A stretch of DNA of 64,000 nt from Clavibacter michiganensis (GCF_016907085.1 NZ_JAFBBJ010000001.1:1860001-1924000), one strand, 5' to 3'. Numbered from the stretch's first letter, positions 1-8,265 are shown. Notes: a model not told the origin generated them from the sequence alone. Numbers and translations are program-made.

Positions 1-413
1 TCTTCAGCGGCGCGCGCACGCCCGCCCACATCACCAGCCGCGACTTCTACGCGGAGGCCGCGGCGTTCCTCGCGCCCGGCGGGATCATGACGGTCAACGT
101 CGCCGACGGCCACGGGCTGCGGTTCGCGCGCGGCCAGGCCGCGACCATCCAGGACGTGCTGCCGCACGTGGCCGCGCTCGCCGAGACGCAGGTGCTGAAG
201 GGCCGGCGGTTCGGCAACGTCGTGTTCGCCGCGTCCGCGACACCCCTGCCGTTCGACTTCGTGCCGCGTCTCCTCGCGGGCGGCCCGCATCCCGCCAAGG
301 TCGTCGAGGGGCGCGAGCTCGCCGACTTCATCGCGGGCGCCTCCGTGGTCACCGACGCGACCGCCGTCCCGTCCCCCTCCCCCGCCCGCAGCATCTTCCA
401 GACGAAGCCCTGA
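1..413 (+). CDS. Spermidine synthase-like protein, C-terminal part
   Basis: The frame is open from the first base and ends at TGA 411-413, so the last ~136 residues are seen. The segment reads like the second half of a Rossmann-type spermidine-synthase/methyltransferase fold: an FYAEAAAFLAPGG stretch, then GIMTVNVADG, then a KGRRFGNVVFAAS strand, as in actinobacterial 'fused MFS/spermidine synthase' proteins. The family transfers an aminopropyl group or binds an S-adenosyl donor, but the N-terminal half with the donor-binding loops lies outside the window, so substrate cannot be judged. The sugar dehydrogenase follows 46 bases downstream on the same strand. Moderately sure of family, unsure of reaction. 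Confidence 0.7.
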   Translation, partial: FSGARTPAHITSRDFYAEAAAFLAPGGIMTVNVADGHGLRFARGQAATIQDVLPHVAALAETQVLKGRRFGNVVFAASATPLPFDFVPRLLAGGPHPAKVVEGRELADFIAGASVVTDATAVPSPSPARSIFQTKP

Positions 414-459
414 CCGGCCTCCCCCGGGCATCGACGCCCGCCGATCCACCGGAGTCATC

Positions 460-1644
460 ATGAACCGCCGCTACCGCACCCGCTCGGCGCGCGTCGCCGC
501 GCTCGGGTTCGCCGCCCTCGTCGCGCTGACGGGCTGCACGAACGACGACGGCTCGCCCGTGGACGTGCGCGCCACCGAGCCGCCCGCCCCCTCCCCCACC
601 AGCACGGACGCGGCACCTGCCGGTGTCGCGCCGTCGGGCACGCCGACCGCGCTCGCCTCCGACCTCGTCTCGCCGTGGTCCGTCGCGGAGCTGCCGTCGG
701 GATCCCTCCTCGTCAGCGAGCGCGACACGTCGCGCATCGTCGAGGTGCTCGGCGACGGCACCACGCGGGTCGCGGGCACGATCGCGGGCGTGGGGCCGCA
801 GGGCGAGGGCGGGCTGCTGGGGATCGCGGTGCGCGAGGCCGAGGGCGGCACCCAGCTCTACGTCTACTTCACCAGCGCCACCGACAACCGCATCGTGCGC
901 ATGGACGTGACGGGCGATCCGGGATCGCTCGGGCTCGGCACGGCCGAGGACATCGTCACGGGGATCCCCCGCGACACGACCCACAACGGCGGCCGCATCG
1001 CGTTCGGCCCCGACGGCATGCTCTACGCCACCACGGGCGACGCGAACCTCCGCGACGCCGCGCAGGACCCGATCTCGCTCGCGGGCAAGATCCTCCGCCT
1101 CACGCCCGACGGGCAGGGGCCGACGGACAACCCGACGCCGGGGTCGCCCGTCTACTCCATGGGCCACCGCAACCCGCAGGGGATCGCGTGGGACGCCGAG
1201 GGGAACCTCTGGGCGTCGGAGTTCGGGCAGGACACCTGGGACGAGCTGAACCTCATCGAACCCGGCGGGAACTACGGCTGGCCGGTGGTCGAGGGCGCGA
1301 CGGACGACGCCGCGGACGACGCGTACATCGACCCCGTCCGCCAGTGGGCCACCGACGACGCGAGCCCGAGCGGCATCGCCATCTCCGGCGACACCATCTT
1401 CATGGCGGGCCTCGGCGGCCAGCGCCTCTGGGTGATCCGGCCGGGCGCCGTGGTCACCGACCCCATCCCGGACGACCGCGTGACCGAGTTCTACACGCGC
1501 GAGTTCGGGCGGATCCGCGACGTGCAGGCCGCGCCCGACGGCTCGCTGCGCATGCTCACCGGCAACACCGACGGCCGGGGGACCCCGCGCGCGGGCGACG
1601 ACAAGCTGCTCCGGGTCGAGCTCATGCCGATCCAGGCGGGATAA
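460..1644 (+). CDS. PQQ-dependent sugar dehydrogenase (GSDH-type) lipoprotein
   Basis: This 394-residue protein has an N-terminal signal with lipobox LTGC (Cys26), so it should be lipid-anchored outside the membrane. An Ala/Pro/Ser/Thr-rich linker (about residues 38-65) precedes the beta-propeller. The propeller shows hallmarks of the glucose/sorbosone dehydrogenase family: SPWSVAELPSG near the start, HNGGRIAFGPDGMLYATTGD mid-protein and GHRNPQGIAW further on. The family oxidises aldose sugars with PQQ as cofactor; many actinobacterial members are uncharacterised and may not use glucose. The ATG at 460 is the only start that keeps the signal peptide intact. The TAA stop overlaps the -10 element of the next gene. 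Confidence 0.88.
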   Translation: MNRRYRTRSARVAALGFAALVALTGCTNDDGSPVDVRATEPPAPSPTSTDAAPAGVAPSGTPTALASDLVSPWSVAELPSGSLLVSERDTSRIVEVLGDGTTRVAGTIAGVGPQGEGGLLGIAVREAEGGTQLYVYFTSATDNRIVRMDVTGDPGSLGLGTAEDIVTGIPRDTTHNGGRIAFGPDGMLYATTGDANLRDAAQDPISLAGKILRLTPDGQGPTDNPTPGSPVYSMGHRNPQGIAWDAEGNLWASEFGQDTWDELNLIEPGGNYGWPVVEGATDDAADDAYIDPVRQWATDDASPSGIAISGDTIFMAGLGGQRLWVIRPGAVVTDPIPDDRVTEFYTREFGRIRDVQAAPDGSLRMLTGNTDGRGTPRAGDDKLLRVELMPIQAG

Positions 1645-1647
1645 TCT
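1642..1647 (+). promoter_or_regulatory. -10 element of a leaderless promoter
   Basis: TAATCT lies exactly 7 bases before the GTG start at 1655, placing transcription start at or next to the start codon. No ribosome-binding sequence is seen. The element contains the stop codon of the upstream gene. No clear -35 is visible. Confidence 0.4.
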
Positions 1648-1654
1648 CTACCTC

Positions 1655-2185
1655 GTGACAGGCACCGCGATCATCATCGGCTACGACAGGGACACCCTCC
1701 GGGAGAAGGTGGACCTGCGGGCGGCCGGCGAGCGCCTGGACGAGCTGGAGGCCCTCCGGAGCCTCTCCGCCATCACCGAGAAGGTCGCGCTGCTGCGCAT
1801 GCTCGGCCGGCTCGACGAGGCGTGGGACATGGCGAACGCGGCCGTGCGCCAGGCGCGCTTCACGGGCGACCGGGAGACGCTGCTCGCGTGCCGCATCCGC
1901 CGCGCGCAGGTGCAGCAGTACCAGGGCAAGCTCGACATCGCGCTGCAGGACCTCGGCGGCTGCGTCGACGAGGCCCGCGCGCACGAGTGGTACGCGCTGG
2001 AGGCGTTCGCGCTGCAGCACCGCGGCAAGGTGCACTTCGACCGGGGCGACTACCGCCTCGCCCTCTCCGACTTCGAGGACGCGTACACGCTGCGCACGCG
2101 CGAGGGCCTGCCGAGCGACCAGCTGGAGAGCTCGGCGCTCGCGATCGACGTCGCCAAGGAGCGCATCGCCGCCCAGCCCGCGTGA
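1655..2185 (+). CDS. Tetratricopeptide-repeat protein
   Basis: This 176-residue, all-helical protein has TPR-like repeats. Helical pairs such as ALLRMLGRLDEAWDMANAAV, CRIRRAQVQQYQGKLDIAL and QHRGKVHFDRGDYRLALSDF show the spaced small/large residue pattern of TPRs (about residues 45-150). TPR proteins act as protein-protein scaffolds; no catalytic motif is present. GTG at 1655 was chosen because a -10 element (TAATCT) sits 7 bases upstream, which fits leaderless expression. It is followed at 36 bases by the SprT-like gene and then the CGNR gene, probably one transcript. The specific role is unknown. Confidence 0.75.
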   Translation: MTGTAIIIGYDRDTLREKVDLRAAGERLDELEALRSLSAITEKVALLRMLGRLDEAWDMANAAVRQARFTGDRETLLACRIRRAQVQQYQGKLDIALQDLGGCVDEARAHEWYALEAFALQHRGKVHFDRGDYRLALSDFEDAYTLRTREGLPSDQLESSALAIDVAKERIAAQPA

Positions 2186-2221
2186 TGGGCTGGCTCCCTC
2201 CCCGGCCGACGGCGGCCGGCC

Positions 2222-2728
2222 GTGGCTGACCTCGCCCGGGTGCGGATCTGGGCCGAGGCCCTCATCTCCCTGCACCTCGACCCCTCGTGGACCTTCGCGT
2301 TCGACCACGCCCGCACGCGCGCCGGCGCCTGCCACTACGGCGACAAGCGCATCACCGTCTCGCGGCACCTGGCGGGGCGGTTCGAGGACGACGAGATCCA
2401 CCAGGTGCTGCTGCACGAGGTCGCGCACGCGCTCGCCGGATCCCGCGCGGGGCACGGGCCGAAGTGGAAGGCGACGGCCGCCGAGCTCGGCTACGAGGGC
2501 TCGCGGCTGCACTCGGGCGCCGTCGCCGAGGAGCTCGCGCCCTGGGCGGGCGCGTGCCCGGCCGGCCACGCGCACTTCCGCTACCGGAAGCCGACGCGGC
2601 CGCTCGCCTGCGGGCTGTGCTCGAAGCGGTTCGACAAGGCGCACCTCATCGCGTGGACGAAGCGCGAGGTGCCGTCGGGCGCCGCCGCGTCCGGCCGGGT
2701 GCCCGGCCGTCGCGAGGGCGCCGCGTGA
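2222..2728 (+). CDS. SprT-like zinc metalloprotease
   Basis: The 168-residue protein carries the HEVAHA sequence (HExxH zinc site) around residue 65, within a VLLHEVAHALAG context typical of SprT-like proteins. A third ligand region follows in GHGPKWKATAAELGY. The C-terminal part has a zinc-ribbon pattern (CPAGHAHFRY then CGLCSKRF). SprT/SPRTN relatives cleave proteins cross-linked to DNA in eukaryotes; the bacterial role is not settled. The start is GTG at 2222. The stop codon overlaps the GTG of the next gene (GTGA at 2725-2728), so the two are probably translationally coupled. Confidence 0.85.
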   Translation: MADLARVRIWAEALISLHLDPSWTFAFDHARTRAGACHYGDKRITVSRHLAGRFEDDEIHQVLLHEVAHALAGSRAGHGPKWKATAAELGYEGSRLHSGAVAEELAPWAGACPAGHAHFRYRKPTRPLACGLCSKRFDKAHLIAWTKREVPSGAAASGRVPGRREGAA

Positions 2729-3417
2729 GCCGGGCGCCGGGATCCGAGCGGCCGACCGGCCAGTGGATCGACGACCCCGACGGGCTGCGCTGGTTCCTCG
2801 ACACGGGCGCCGTGAGCCTCGACCTCGCCTACACGGGCGCGCTCGGGGATCCGGAGCCGCACGAGACGCTGCCCGACGCGGCGGCCCTCGGCGCGTGGCT
2901 GAGCGAGCACCTCGCGCCCGTCTCGGAGCCGACCGAGCGCGACCTCGCGGACGCCCGCACGCTGCGGCAGGCGATCGGCGACATCGCGGCGGCCATCGCG
3001 GACGGCGCCGAGCCCGCGCCCCGGGACGTCGACGTGCTCAACCTCTACGCGGCCACGCCCGACCTCCCGCCCGCGCTCGGCGGCGGATCCCGCCAGGCCG
3101 GCCGCGCGCTCGCCCGGCCCGCGCAGGCGCTCGCGTCGGCGGCGCGCGACGCGGTGGCGGTGTTCGGGGCGGGGTCCGAGCGGATCCACCGCTGCTCTGC
3201 CGATGACTGCACCGTGCTCTACCTCGACACGACGCGCTCGGGCACGCGGCGCTGGTGCTCGATGCGGCGCTGCGGCAACCGCGCCAAGGTGCGCGCCCAC
3301 CGCGCCCGGCAGCTGCGGGAGCGGCGGACGGGGATCCCGGCGCGCGTGGCGCCCGTGCGTCCCGCCCCCGCTTCCGGGTACGACGACGGCCCGGGAGCCG
3401 GAGCCCCCGGGCCGTGA
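2725..3417 (+). CDS. CGNR zinc-finger protein, probable transcription regulator
   Basis: This 230-residue protein belongs to the ABATE/CGNR family. The N-terminal region contains the FLDTGAVSLDLAYTG element of the ABATE domain. The C-terminal region has the CGNR zinc finger: CSADDC, then RRWCSMRRCGNRAKVRAHRA (about residues 155-195). CGNR proteins are thought to be DNA-binding, stress-linked regulators; targets are unknown. The start is GTG at 2725, which overlaps the stop of the SprT gene by 4 bases. The final codons form part of a strong hairpin shared with the convergent DUF427 gene. Confidence 0.88.
   Translation: MSRAPGSERPTGQWIDDPDGLRWFLDTGAVSLDLAYTGALGDPEPHETLPDAAALGAWLSEHLAPVSEPTERDLADARTLRQAIGDIAAAIADGAEPAPRDVDVLNLYAATPDLPPALGGGSRQAGRALARPAQALASAARDAVAVFGAGSERIHRCSADDCTVLYLDTTRSGTRRWCSMRRCGNRAKVRAHRARQLRERRTGIPARVAPVRPAPASGYDDGPGAGAPGP
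3386..3415. terminator. Hairpin between convergent genes
   Basis: A perfect 10-base stem (ACGGCCCGGG / CCCGGGCCGT) with a 10-base loop lies inside the last codons of the CGNR gene, 16 bases before the DUF427 stop. It could end transcripts from both sides. There is no T-run, as expected at this G+C. Confidence 0.6.
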
Positions 3418-3430
3418 TCGGCGATCCGCG

Positions 3431-3733
3431 TCACTCGCCGACGCGGACCTCCTTCCAGAACGCGACGTAGCCGCTGTAGTCCTTGCCGACGCGGTCGAAC
3501 GACGACGGGATGGGCGTCGGGTACGACCAGGCGCGGTCCTGCAGCACGGTGTCGCCGTCCTTCACGGAGTAGTACTGCGTGTCGCCCTTCCACGGGCAGT
3601 GGTACGGCGTGGCGGTCTCGGCGAGGAGCGACATGTCGACGCTCGCGGGCGGGAAGTACCAGTTGCCCTCGATCTCGATGAGCTCGTCCTTCGGGGCCTC
3701 GGCGACGGTGACGCCGTTGATGACTGCCTTCAT
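3431..3733 (-). CDS. DUF427 family protein
   Basis: This 100-residue cytoplasmic protein is a single DUF427 domain. The diagnostic core is HCPWKGDTQYYSV followed by DRAWSYPTPIPSS and YVAFWKEVRV. The family has a small beta-barrel fold and no firmly assigned function. The ATG at 3733 is preceded by GGAAGG at a normal distance, which fixes the start. It is a stand-alone gene converging on the CGNR gene. Its 5' neighbour on the same strand, the ComB-like gene, ends about 110 bases upstream. Confidence 0.9.
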   Translation of the reverse strand: MKAVINGVTVAEAPKDELIEIEGNWYFPPASVDMSLLAETATPYHCPWKGDTQYYSVKDGDTVLQDRAWSYPTPIPSSFDRVGKDYSGYVAFWKEVRVGE

Positions 3734-3846
3734 GTGATGACCTTCCGGTTGCGTGGCGTCGTCCCGGGTGCGGCGCCTGATGGACAGGGGAACACGCGCT
3801 CCTGGGCGCCCATTCCGCCCGTACGGCGAGCGGATCCCGCGCGGAC

Positions 3847-4437
3847 TCAGGCGTCGCGGTGGAGGCGGTGCACGACCACGTCGACGGGGCCCGCGGCGAG
3901 CGCCTCGGCGACGAGCGCGTCGTGGCCCGCGGCGTCGAGCCGTCGCGCGGAGACGCTCGCGGTCACGAGGTGCCCGACGGCCGGTCGGAGCTGCTGGTAC
4001 GCGGCGCACGCGACGGCGGCCTCGGGCGATGTCGCGTCGATCCCGAGGGCGGCGAGCGCGTCGACCACGGCGCCCGCGGCGAGCTGGTCCTCGGCGCAGG
4101 CGCGCCAGGATCCGTCGGCCTCCACTGTGCCCGCCGCGACGACGGCCACGTACGCGCGGCGGCCGAGCGCGGTCTGGAGGGCGAGGATCCAGTCGGCGAC
4201 GGCGGCGGCATCCGCGAGGCCGGCGCTCACCACGGCGGGCCGGGCCGGCATGGTCGCGAGGACCTCGTCGCGGCGGGCGGCCGTGGGCGGCGGGACGGAG
4301 GGCAGGGCGTCGACCCAGACGATGACGTCGGCACCGGTCACGATGCGGCGGGCGCCGGCCACGCCGCCGTCGAGCCGGACCTGGTAGCGGGCCTGCGTCG
4401 ACGGGTCGGGATGCGCGGCGTCAGCGGAGGAGGTCAC
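3847..4437 (-). CDS. 2-phosphosulfolactate phosphatase family (ComB-like) protein
   Basis: The 196-residue protein resembles the actinobacterial branch of the ComB family: a YQVRLDGGVAGARRI start, VTGADVIVWVDALP, and a late AVGHLVTASVSARRLDAAGH segment. ComB hydrolyses 2-phosphosulfolactate in methanogen coenzyme M synthesis. No other coenzyme M gene is present here, so the actinobacterial substrate is probably different. I chose GTG at 4437 because it overlaps the stop of the EVE gene (GTGA), which implies coupling; no independent ribosome-binding site is seen. Family call moderate, substrate unknown. Confidence 0.65.
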   Translation of the reverse strand: MTSSADAAHPDPSTQARYQVRLDGGVAGARRIVTGADVIVWVDALPSVPPPTAARRDEVLATMPARPAVVSAGLADAAAVADWILALQTALGRRAYVAVVAAGTVEADGSWRACAEDQLAAGAVVDALAALGIDATSPEAAVACAAYQQLRPAVGHLVTASVSARRLDAAGHDALVAEALAAGPVDVVVHRLHRDA

Positions 4438-4922
4438 GGTGAAGATGCTACGGGCGTCCACGGGCCGGATCCTCCGCGGATGACGCGCCGCGACGGCTCG
4501 GGCGCCCCGCGGCGCATGGCCTGGCGGATCACCTCGAAGTCGTCGCGCGTGATCTCGAGGAGCCCGGGCGCGAGCTTCCGGCCCCACTCGAGGGAGTCGC
4601 GCGTGAAGTCGAGCACGGGGACGAGCGGGCGGATGGGCGCGTCGACCGCGCCGAGGTCCCAGTCCATCCGCCGGCGCCACGGCCGCCACTCGCCCACGCG
4701 GCCCTGGTACGGCGCGGCGTCGGCGACCCGGCCAATGGCGGTGAACGCGCGGAGCAGCTGCCCGTCGGGGTAGGACTCGCGCGGCGAGTAGTAGACGAAG
4801 CCGTCGGCCTCGCCGAGCCGTTCGACGGGCTCGCGCGCGCCGCGGTTGATCTGCGCGATGCCGAGGTCCAGGCCGTCGAGCACGCGGTCGCGCGAGACGA
4901 CGCCCACCCAGTACCTGATCAT
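4434..4922 (-). CDS. EVE domain-containing protein
   Basis: The 162-residue protein begins IRYWVGVVSRDRV and continues with INRGAREPVERLGEADGF, then YYSPRESYPDG and YQGRVGEW, the pattern of the EVE/UPF0310 family. EVE is a PUA-like fold that binds modified bases in nucleic acids in several defence and RNA-modification contexts. The ATG at 4922 gives the complete domain; in-frame upstream sequence has no family similarity. The last four bases overlap the ComB-like start. It faces the SRPBCC gene across about 70 bases of shared promoter region. Confidence 0.85.
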   Translation of the reverse strand: MIRYWVGVVSRDRVLDGLDLGIAQINRGAREPVERLGEADGFVYYSPRESYPDGQLLRAFTAIGRVADAAPYQGRVGEWRPWRRRMDWDLGAVDAPIRPLVPVLDFTRDSLEWGRKLAPGLLEITRDDFEVIRQAMRRGAPEPSRRVIRGGSGPWTPVASSP

Positions 4923-4991
4923 GTCCGTCCCATCCTGTCCCACGGCGACCGGACGCCGGGCGCGCCCAGCCGCGCGGAGCACACTGGGGTC

Positions 4992-5552
4992 ATGCGCGTG
5001 CTGCTGAAGACCATCCTCGACTGCGATCCGGACGCCGCCTGGCGCGCGCTCCACTCGCCCACCGTGATGCGCGAGGTCGCGGGCCCGCTCGTCGACTTCG
5101 TGCCGCTGGAGGACGGAGGCTTCCCGACGAGCTGGGACGGCCGCGAGCACGTCGCCGCGATGCAGACCGGGCCGTTCACCGCGGGACGCCAGAGCATCCG
5201 CCTCCGCGACATGAAGCCCCGCGTCGACGGGGTGCGCATCGTGCGCGACGACGGCCACGGGCTCTCCGGGCTCATGTCGATCCCCACGAGCATGCGGCAC
5301 AGCATGGCCGTCTCGGCGGATCCCGCCGGCCCCGACGCGGACGGCCGCGTCAAGACGCTCTTCCGCGACCAGCTCGAGTTCGAGGCCGGGCTCCTCGGCC
5401 CCGCGATGTGGCCGACCTTCTGGGCCTTCTGGCAGTGGCGCGCGTTCCGCCTGCGCCAGCTCGCGCCGACGTGGGCGTACGACCGGCAGCCCGCAGCCGA
5501 GCCCGACGCGGACGCCGCCCCGGCCGACGACGCGGGCCTGTCCGCCCGCTGA
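4992..5552 (+). CDS. SRPBCC-type (START-like) protein
   Basis: This 186-residue protein opens with VLLKTILDCDPDAAWRALHS, the beta-helix start typical of SRPBCC/Bet v1-like ligand-binding folds. It ends the domain with FWAFWQWRAFRLRQLAPTW, a strong amphipathic helix found in a group of actinobacterial homologues. The family binds hydrophobic ligands in a deep pocket; no ligand can be inferred. The tail (about residues 165-186) is Ala/Asp-rich and probably disordered. It is divergent from the EVE gene and precedes the DUF1684 gene on the same strand. Confidence 0.7.
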   Translation: MRVLLKTILDCDPDAAWRALHSPTVMREVAGPLVDFVPLEDGGFPTSWDGREHVAAMQTGPFTAGRQSIRLRDMKPRVDGVRIVRDDGHGLSGLMSIPTSMRHSMAVSADPAGPDADGRVKTLFRDQLEFEAGLLGPAMWPTFWAFWQWRAFRLRQLAPTWAYDRQPAAEPDADAAPADDAGLSAR

Positions 5553-5593
5553 CGCCGCGCTCCGCGTCCCGGCGCCCCGCGCGACCCGACGCG

Positions 5594-5599
5594 TACGGT
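5594..5599 (+). promoter_or_regulatory. -10 element of a leaderless promoter
   Basis: TACGGT sits exactly 6 bases before the ATG at 5606, the spacing repeated at several genes in this window. It argues for that ATG as the true start of the DUF1684 gene. Confidence 0.45.
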
Positions 5600-5605
5600 G
5601 GGCGC

Positions 5606-6253
5606 ATGCCCTCCGCCGTCACCGCCCTCCACGTCGCCGACTGGCGCCGCCGCACCTTCGAGATGTACGCGGAGGTGCGCTGGGTCGCGCAGACGGATCC
5701 CGCCGCCGCCCATGCGCTCTGGCGCCGCACGCGCGACGACATGTTCCGCAGCCACCCCGCGACGCCGCTCCTCCCCGAGCATCGCGCGGACTTCGACCGG
5801 CTCGACGTGGCGGACTACGACCCGGCGTGGCGGTTCGAGCTGGAGATCCAGGACGACCGCGGCGAGGAGCGCCACGAGGTCGAGACCGGCACCGACGGCG
5901 TCGTGCCGTTCGAGCTGCTCGGATCCGTGCACCTGCCCTCCGCCGACGGCCGCGAGGCCGGCAGCCTCGACGTCTGGCGCCTCGCGAGCTACGGCGGCGG
6001 CCTGCACCTGCCTGTGAAGGACGCGTCGCACCGGCGCGAGGGCGGCACCTACGGGGGCGGCCGCTACCTGCTCGACACGGTGAAGGGATCCGACCTCGGC
6101 CAGGGCGCCCCGGGCTCGATCGTGGTCGACCTCAACTTCGCCTACAACCCGTCGTGCGCCTACGACCCGGAGTGGGCCTGCCCCCTCGCGCCGGCCGGGA
6201 ACGTGCTCGGATTCGAGGTGCCCGTGGGCGAGATGGGCTTCTCCCCGGCCTGA
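5606..6253 (+). CDS. DUF1684 domain protein
   Basis: The 215-residue protein is a full-length DUF1684 member. Diagnostic elements are WRRRTFEMYAEVRW near the N-terminus, a central YGGGLHLPVKDAS with GGGRYLLDTVKG, and the C-terminal hallmark DLNFAYNPSCAYDPEWACPL. The function of the family is unknown; conserved acidic, Asn and Cys residues in the last motif suggest a ligand or metal site. The ATG at 5606 was chosen because of the -10 element 6 bases upstream and agreement with family length. Confidence 0.9.
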   Translation: MPSAVTALHVADWRRRTFEMYAEVRWVAQTDPAAAHALWRRTRDDMFRSHPATPLLPEHRADFDRLDVADYDPAWRFELEIQDDRGEERHEVETGTDGVVPFELLGSVHLPSADGREAGSLDVWRLASYGGGLHLPVKDASHRREGGTYGGGRYLLDTVKGSDLGQGAPGSIVVDLNFAYNPSCAYDPEWACPLAPAGNVLGFEVPVGEMGFSPA

Positions 6254-6488
6254 CCTGCTACGGTGGCATCACTTGCGAGCACATCACCGTGCTCCCTGCG
6301 TCGAGAGAACGCGTTCCCTCCTCGCCCCGATCAGATCGCCGCACAGGCCGACGGGGTCGAGTGACATCTTTCTTTTGGCGAACGGATGCGCCCATCGGCG
6401 CCTTCGCCATCCTCCGCTTCCGTGCGTCGTCGCACATCCCGAGAACGCACACCGGGGCGGACCCCTGCCTGGAAGGCAACTCCCCCGC
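6254..6488 (+). promoter_or_regulatory. Long structured 5' leader of the DEAD-box helicase gene
   Basis: These 235 bases contain a possible -10 (TACGGT, 6259-6264), an inverted repeat GAGCAC/GTGCTC, an 18-base near-palindrome at 6303-6320 centred on GAACGCGTTC, a pyrimidine-rich TCTTTCTTTT tract near 6367 and a nested inverted repeat (GGCGAA/TTCGCC around GATG/CATC) near 6377-6410. No open frame is convincing. Long leaders are typical of cold-induced or self-regulated RNA helicase genes, so post-transcriptional control is plausible but inferred. Confidence 0.4.
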
Positions 6489-8030
6489 ATGACCACTGAC
6501 ACCTTCGGCGCGCTCGGCGTGCCCGCTCCCCTCGTCTCCGCCCTCACGGCGAACGGCATCACGACGCCGTTCCCCATCCAGGTGGACACGCTCCCCGACA
6601 CCCTGAACGGCCGCGACGTGCTCGGCCGCGGCAAGACCGGCTCCGGCAAGACGCTGGCCTTCGCCATCCCGATGATCGCGCGCCTCGGCGGCGGTCTCGC
6701 CGGCGGCCGTCGCCGTCCGGGCCGCCCGCTCGGCCTCATCCTCGCGCCGACCCGCGAGCTCGCCACGCAGATCACCGCCGCCATGGCGCCGCTGGCCGAG
6801 GCCTACAACCTGACCACCACGACGATCTTCGGCGGCGTCTCGCAGCAGCGCCAGGTCGCGGCCCTCAAGGCCGGCGTCGACGTGGTCGTGGCCTGCCCCG
6901 GCCGCCTCGAGGACCTCATGAAGCAGGGCTTCGTGAACCTCGACGCCGTGGAAATCACCGTCCTCGACGAGGCCGACCACATGGCCGACCTGGGCTTCCT
7001 GCCCGTCGTCACGCGGATCCTCGACAAGACCCCGAACACCGGCCAGCGCATGCTGTTCTCCGCCACGCTCGACAACGGCGTGGACAAGCTCGTGCGCCGC
7101 TACCTGCACGACCAGGTGCTGCACTCCGTCGACGAGGCGAACTCGCCCGTCGCCGCCATGACGCACCACGTCTTCGAGGCGACCGACGTCGAGGCCAAGC
7201 GCCTCCTCGTCCAGAAGCTCGCGGGCGGCACCGGCCGCCGCATCCTCTTCATGCGCACCAAGCACCACGCGAAGAAGCTCGCGAAGCAGCTCACCGACGC
7301 GGGCATCCCGTCGGTGGACCTGCACGGCAACCTCTCGCAGGTCGCCCGCGACCGCAACCTGGCGGCCTTCGCGGCCGGCGACGTGAAGGTCCTCGTGGCC
7401 ACCGACGTCGCGGCGCGCGGCGTGCACGTCGACGACATCGAGCTCGTGATCCACGTCGACCCGCCGGCCGAGCACAAGGCGTACCTGCACCGCTCGGGCC
7501 GCACGGCGCGCGCGGGCTCCGCGGGCGACGTCGTCACGATCATGCTGCCGGCGCAGCGCAAGGACGTGCAGCTCCTGATGCGCAAGGCCGACATCCACGT
7601 CACGCCGCAGCAGGTCACCGAGTCCTCCCCCGCCGTCGCCGAGCTGACGGGCGCCGTCGCGGCGTACGTCAAGCCCGCGCCGCGCGAGACGAAGTCGGTC
7701 CGCGAGTCCACCCAGCGCCAGTCGCAGGGCGGCCGCGCGAACGGCGGCGGACGCTCGCAGGGCGCCAACGCGCAGCGCAAGCGCGCGGCCCGCGACGGCG
7801 CGCCCGTCGGCGGCGGTCGTCGTGACGGCGCCTCGTCCGGTCGCCGCGACGGCGCCTCGGGCGGACAGCGCGGTGGCGCGCCCCGCAACTTCAGCACCTC
7901 GTCCGAGGGCTTCGGCGGCGGCTCGTCCGTCGGCACCGCGCGTCCCCGCCAGGAGCGCCCCGCCGCGTCCGGCGGCGCCTCGGCCGGCGGCCGCGAGCGC
8001 ACCCACCGCCGCGTCTCCAGCGGACGCTAG
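6489..8030 (+). CDS. DEAD-box ATP-dependent RNA helicase
   Basis: The 513-residue protein has the complete motif set of DEAD-box helicases: Q motif (TPFPIQ, about residue 26), Walker A GKTGSGKT (48-55), APTRELA, DEAD (in VLDEADHMADLGF), SAT, ATDVAARGVHVDD and HRSGRTARAG. The last ~90 residues form a Gly/Arg/Ser-rich, low-complexity tail with repeated RRDGAS units, of a kind that promotes RNA binding. Such enzymes unwind RNA duplexes in ribosome assembly, RNA decay or cold adaptation. ATG at 6489 starts exactly at the conserved TFGALGVP region; the preceding 235 bases look like a leader. A perfect hairpin follows the gene. Confidence 0.95.
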   Translation: MTTDTFGALGVPAPLVSALTANGITTPFPIQVDTLPDTLNGRDVLGRGKTGSGKTLAFAIPMIARLGGGLAGGRRRPGRPLGLILAPTRELATQITAAMAPLAEAYNLTTTTIFGGVSQQRQVAALKAGVDVVVACPGRLEDLMKQGFVNLDAVEITVLDEADHMADLGFLPVVTRILDKTPNTGQRMLFSATLDNGVDKLVRRYLHDQVLHSVDEANSPVAAMTHHVFEATDVEAKRLLVQKLAGGTGRRILFMRTKHHAKKLAKQLTDAGIPSVDLHGNLSQVARDRNLAAFAAGDVKVLVATDVAARGVHVDDIELVIHVDPPAEHKAYLHRSGRTARAGSAGDVVTIMLPAQRKDVQLLMRKADIHVTPQQVTESSPAVAELTGAVAAYVKPAPRETKSVRESTQRQSQGGRANGGGRSQGANAQRKRAARDGAPVGGGRRDGASSGRRDGASGGQRGGAPRNFSTSSEGFGGGSSVGTARPRQERPAASGGASAGGRERTHRRVSSGR

Positions 8031-8065
8031 ACCGCGCGGCGCGCACCGCGCGTCGGCATGACATC

Positions 8066-8094
8066 GAGGGCCCCCGTCGACGACGGGGGCCCTC
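8066..8094 (+). terminator. Intrinsic-type terminator hairpin after the helicase
   Basis: A perfect 13-base stem (GAGGGCCCCCGTC / GACGGGGGCCCTC) with a 3-base loop, 35 bases after the helicase stop. No T-tract follows. Confidence 0.75.
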
Positions 8095-8253
8095 CGTCGT
8101 CCCCGCGCGCGGCGATCCCAAGCCGTCCCGGGAGCGCGCCGACGGGCCCGCGCGGGCGCCCGCGTCGCGCGTCGACGACGCGTCCGTGCCCCGATCCTCC
8201 ACAGCCGAGGCACGACCTGGGGACGGTCGCGCGGGATCCCAGGCGCATCCGGC

Positions 8254-8259
8254 TACGTT
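8254..8259 (+). promoter_or_regulatory. -10 element of a leaderless promoter
   Basis: TACGTT lies exactly 6 bases before the ATG at 8266 of the TetR gene. An in-frame GTG at 8260 falls directly behind this element and is therefore unlikely to be the start. Confidence 0.45.
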
Positions 8260-8265
8260 GTGCCA

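Noticed and set aside
6258..8213. A 650-codon frame opposite the DEAD-box helicase
   Set aside because: Low-complexity Arg/Ala/Val sequence without motifs; the plus strand carries all helicase motifs.
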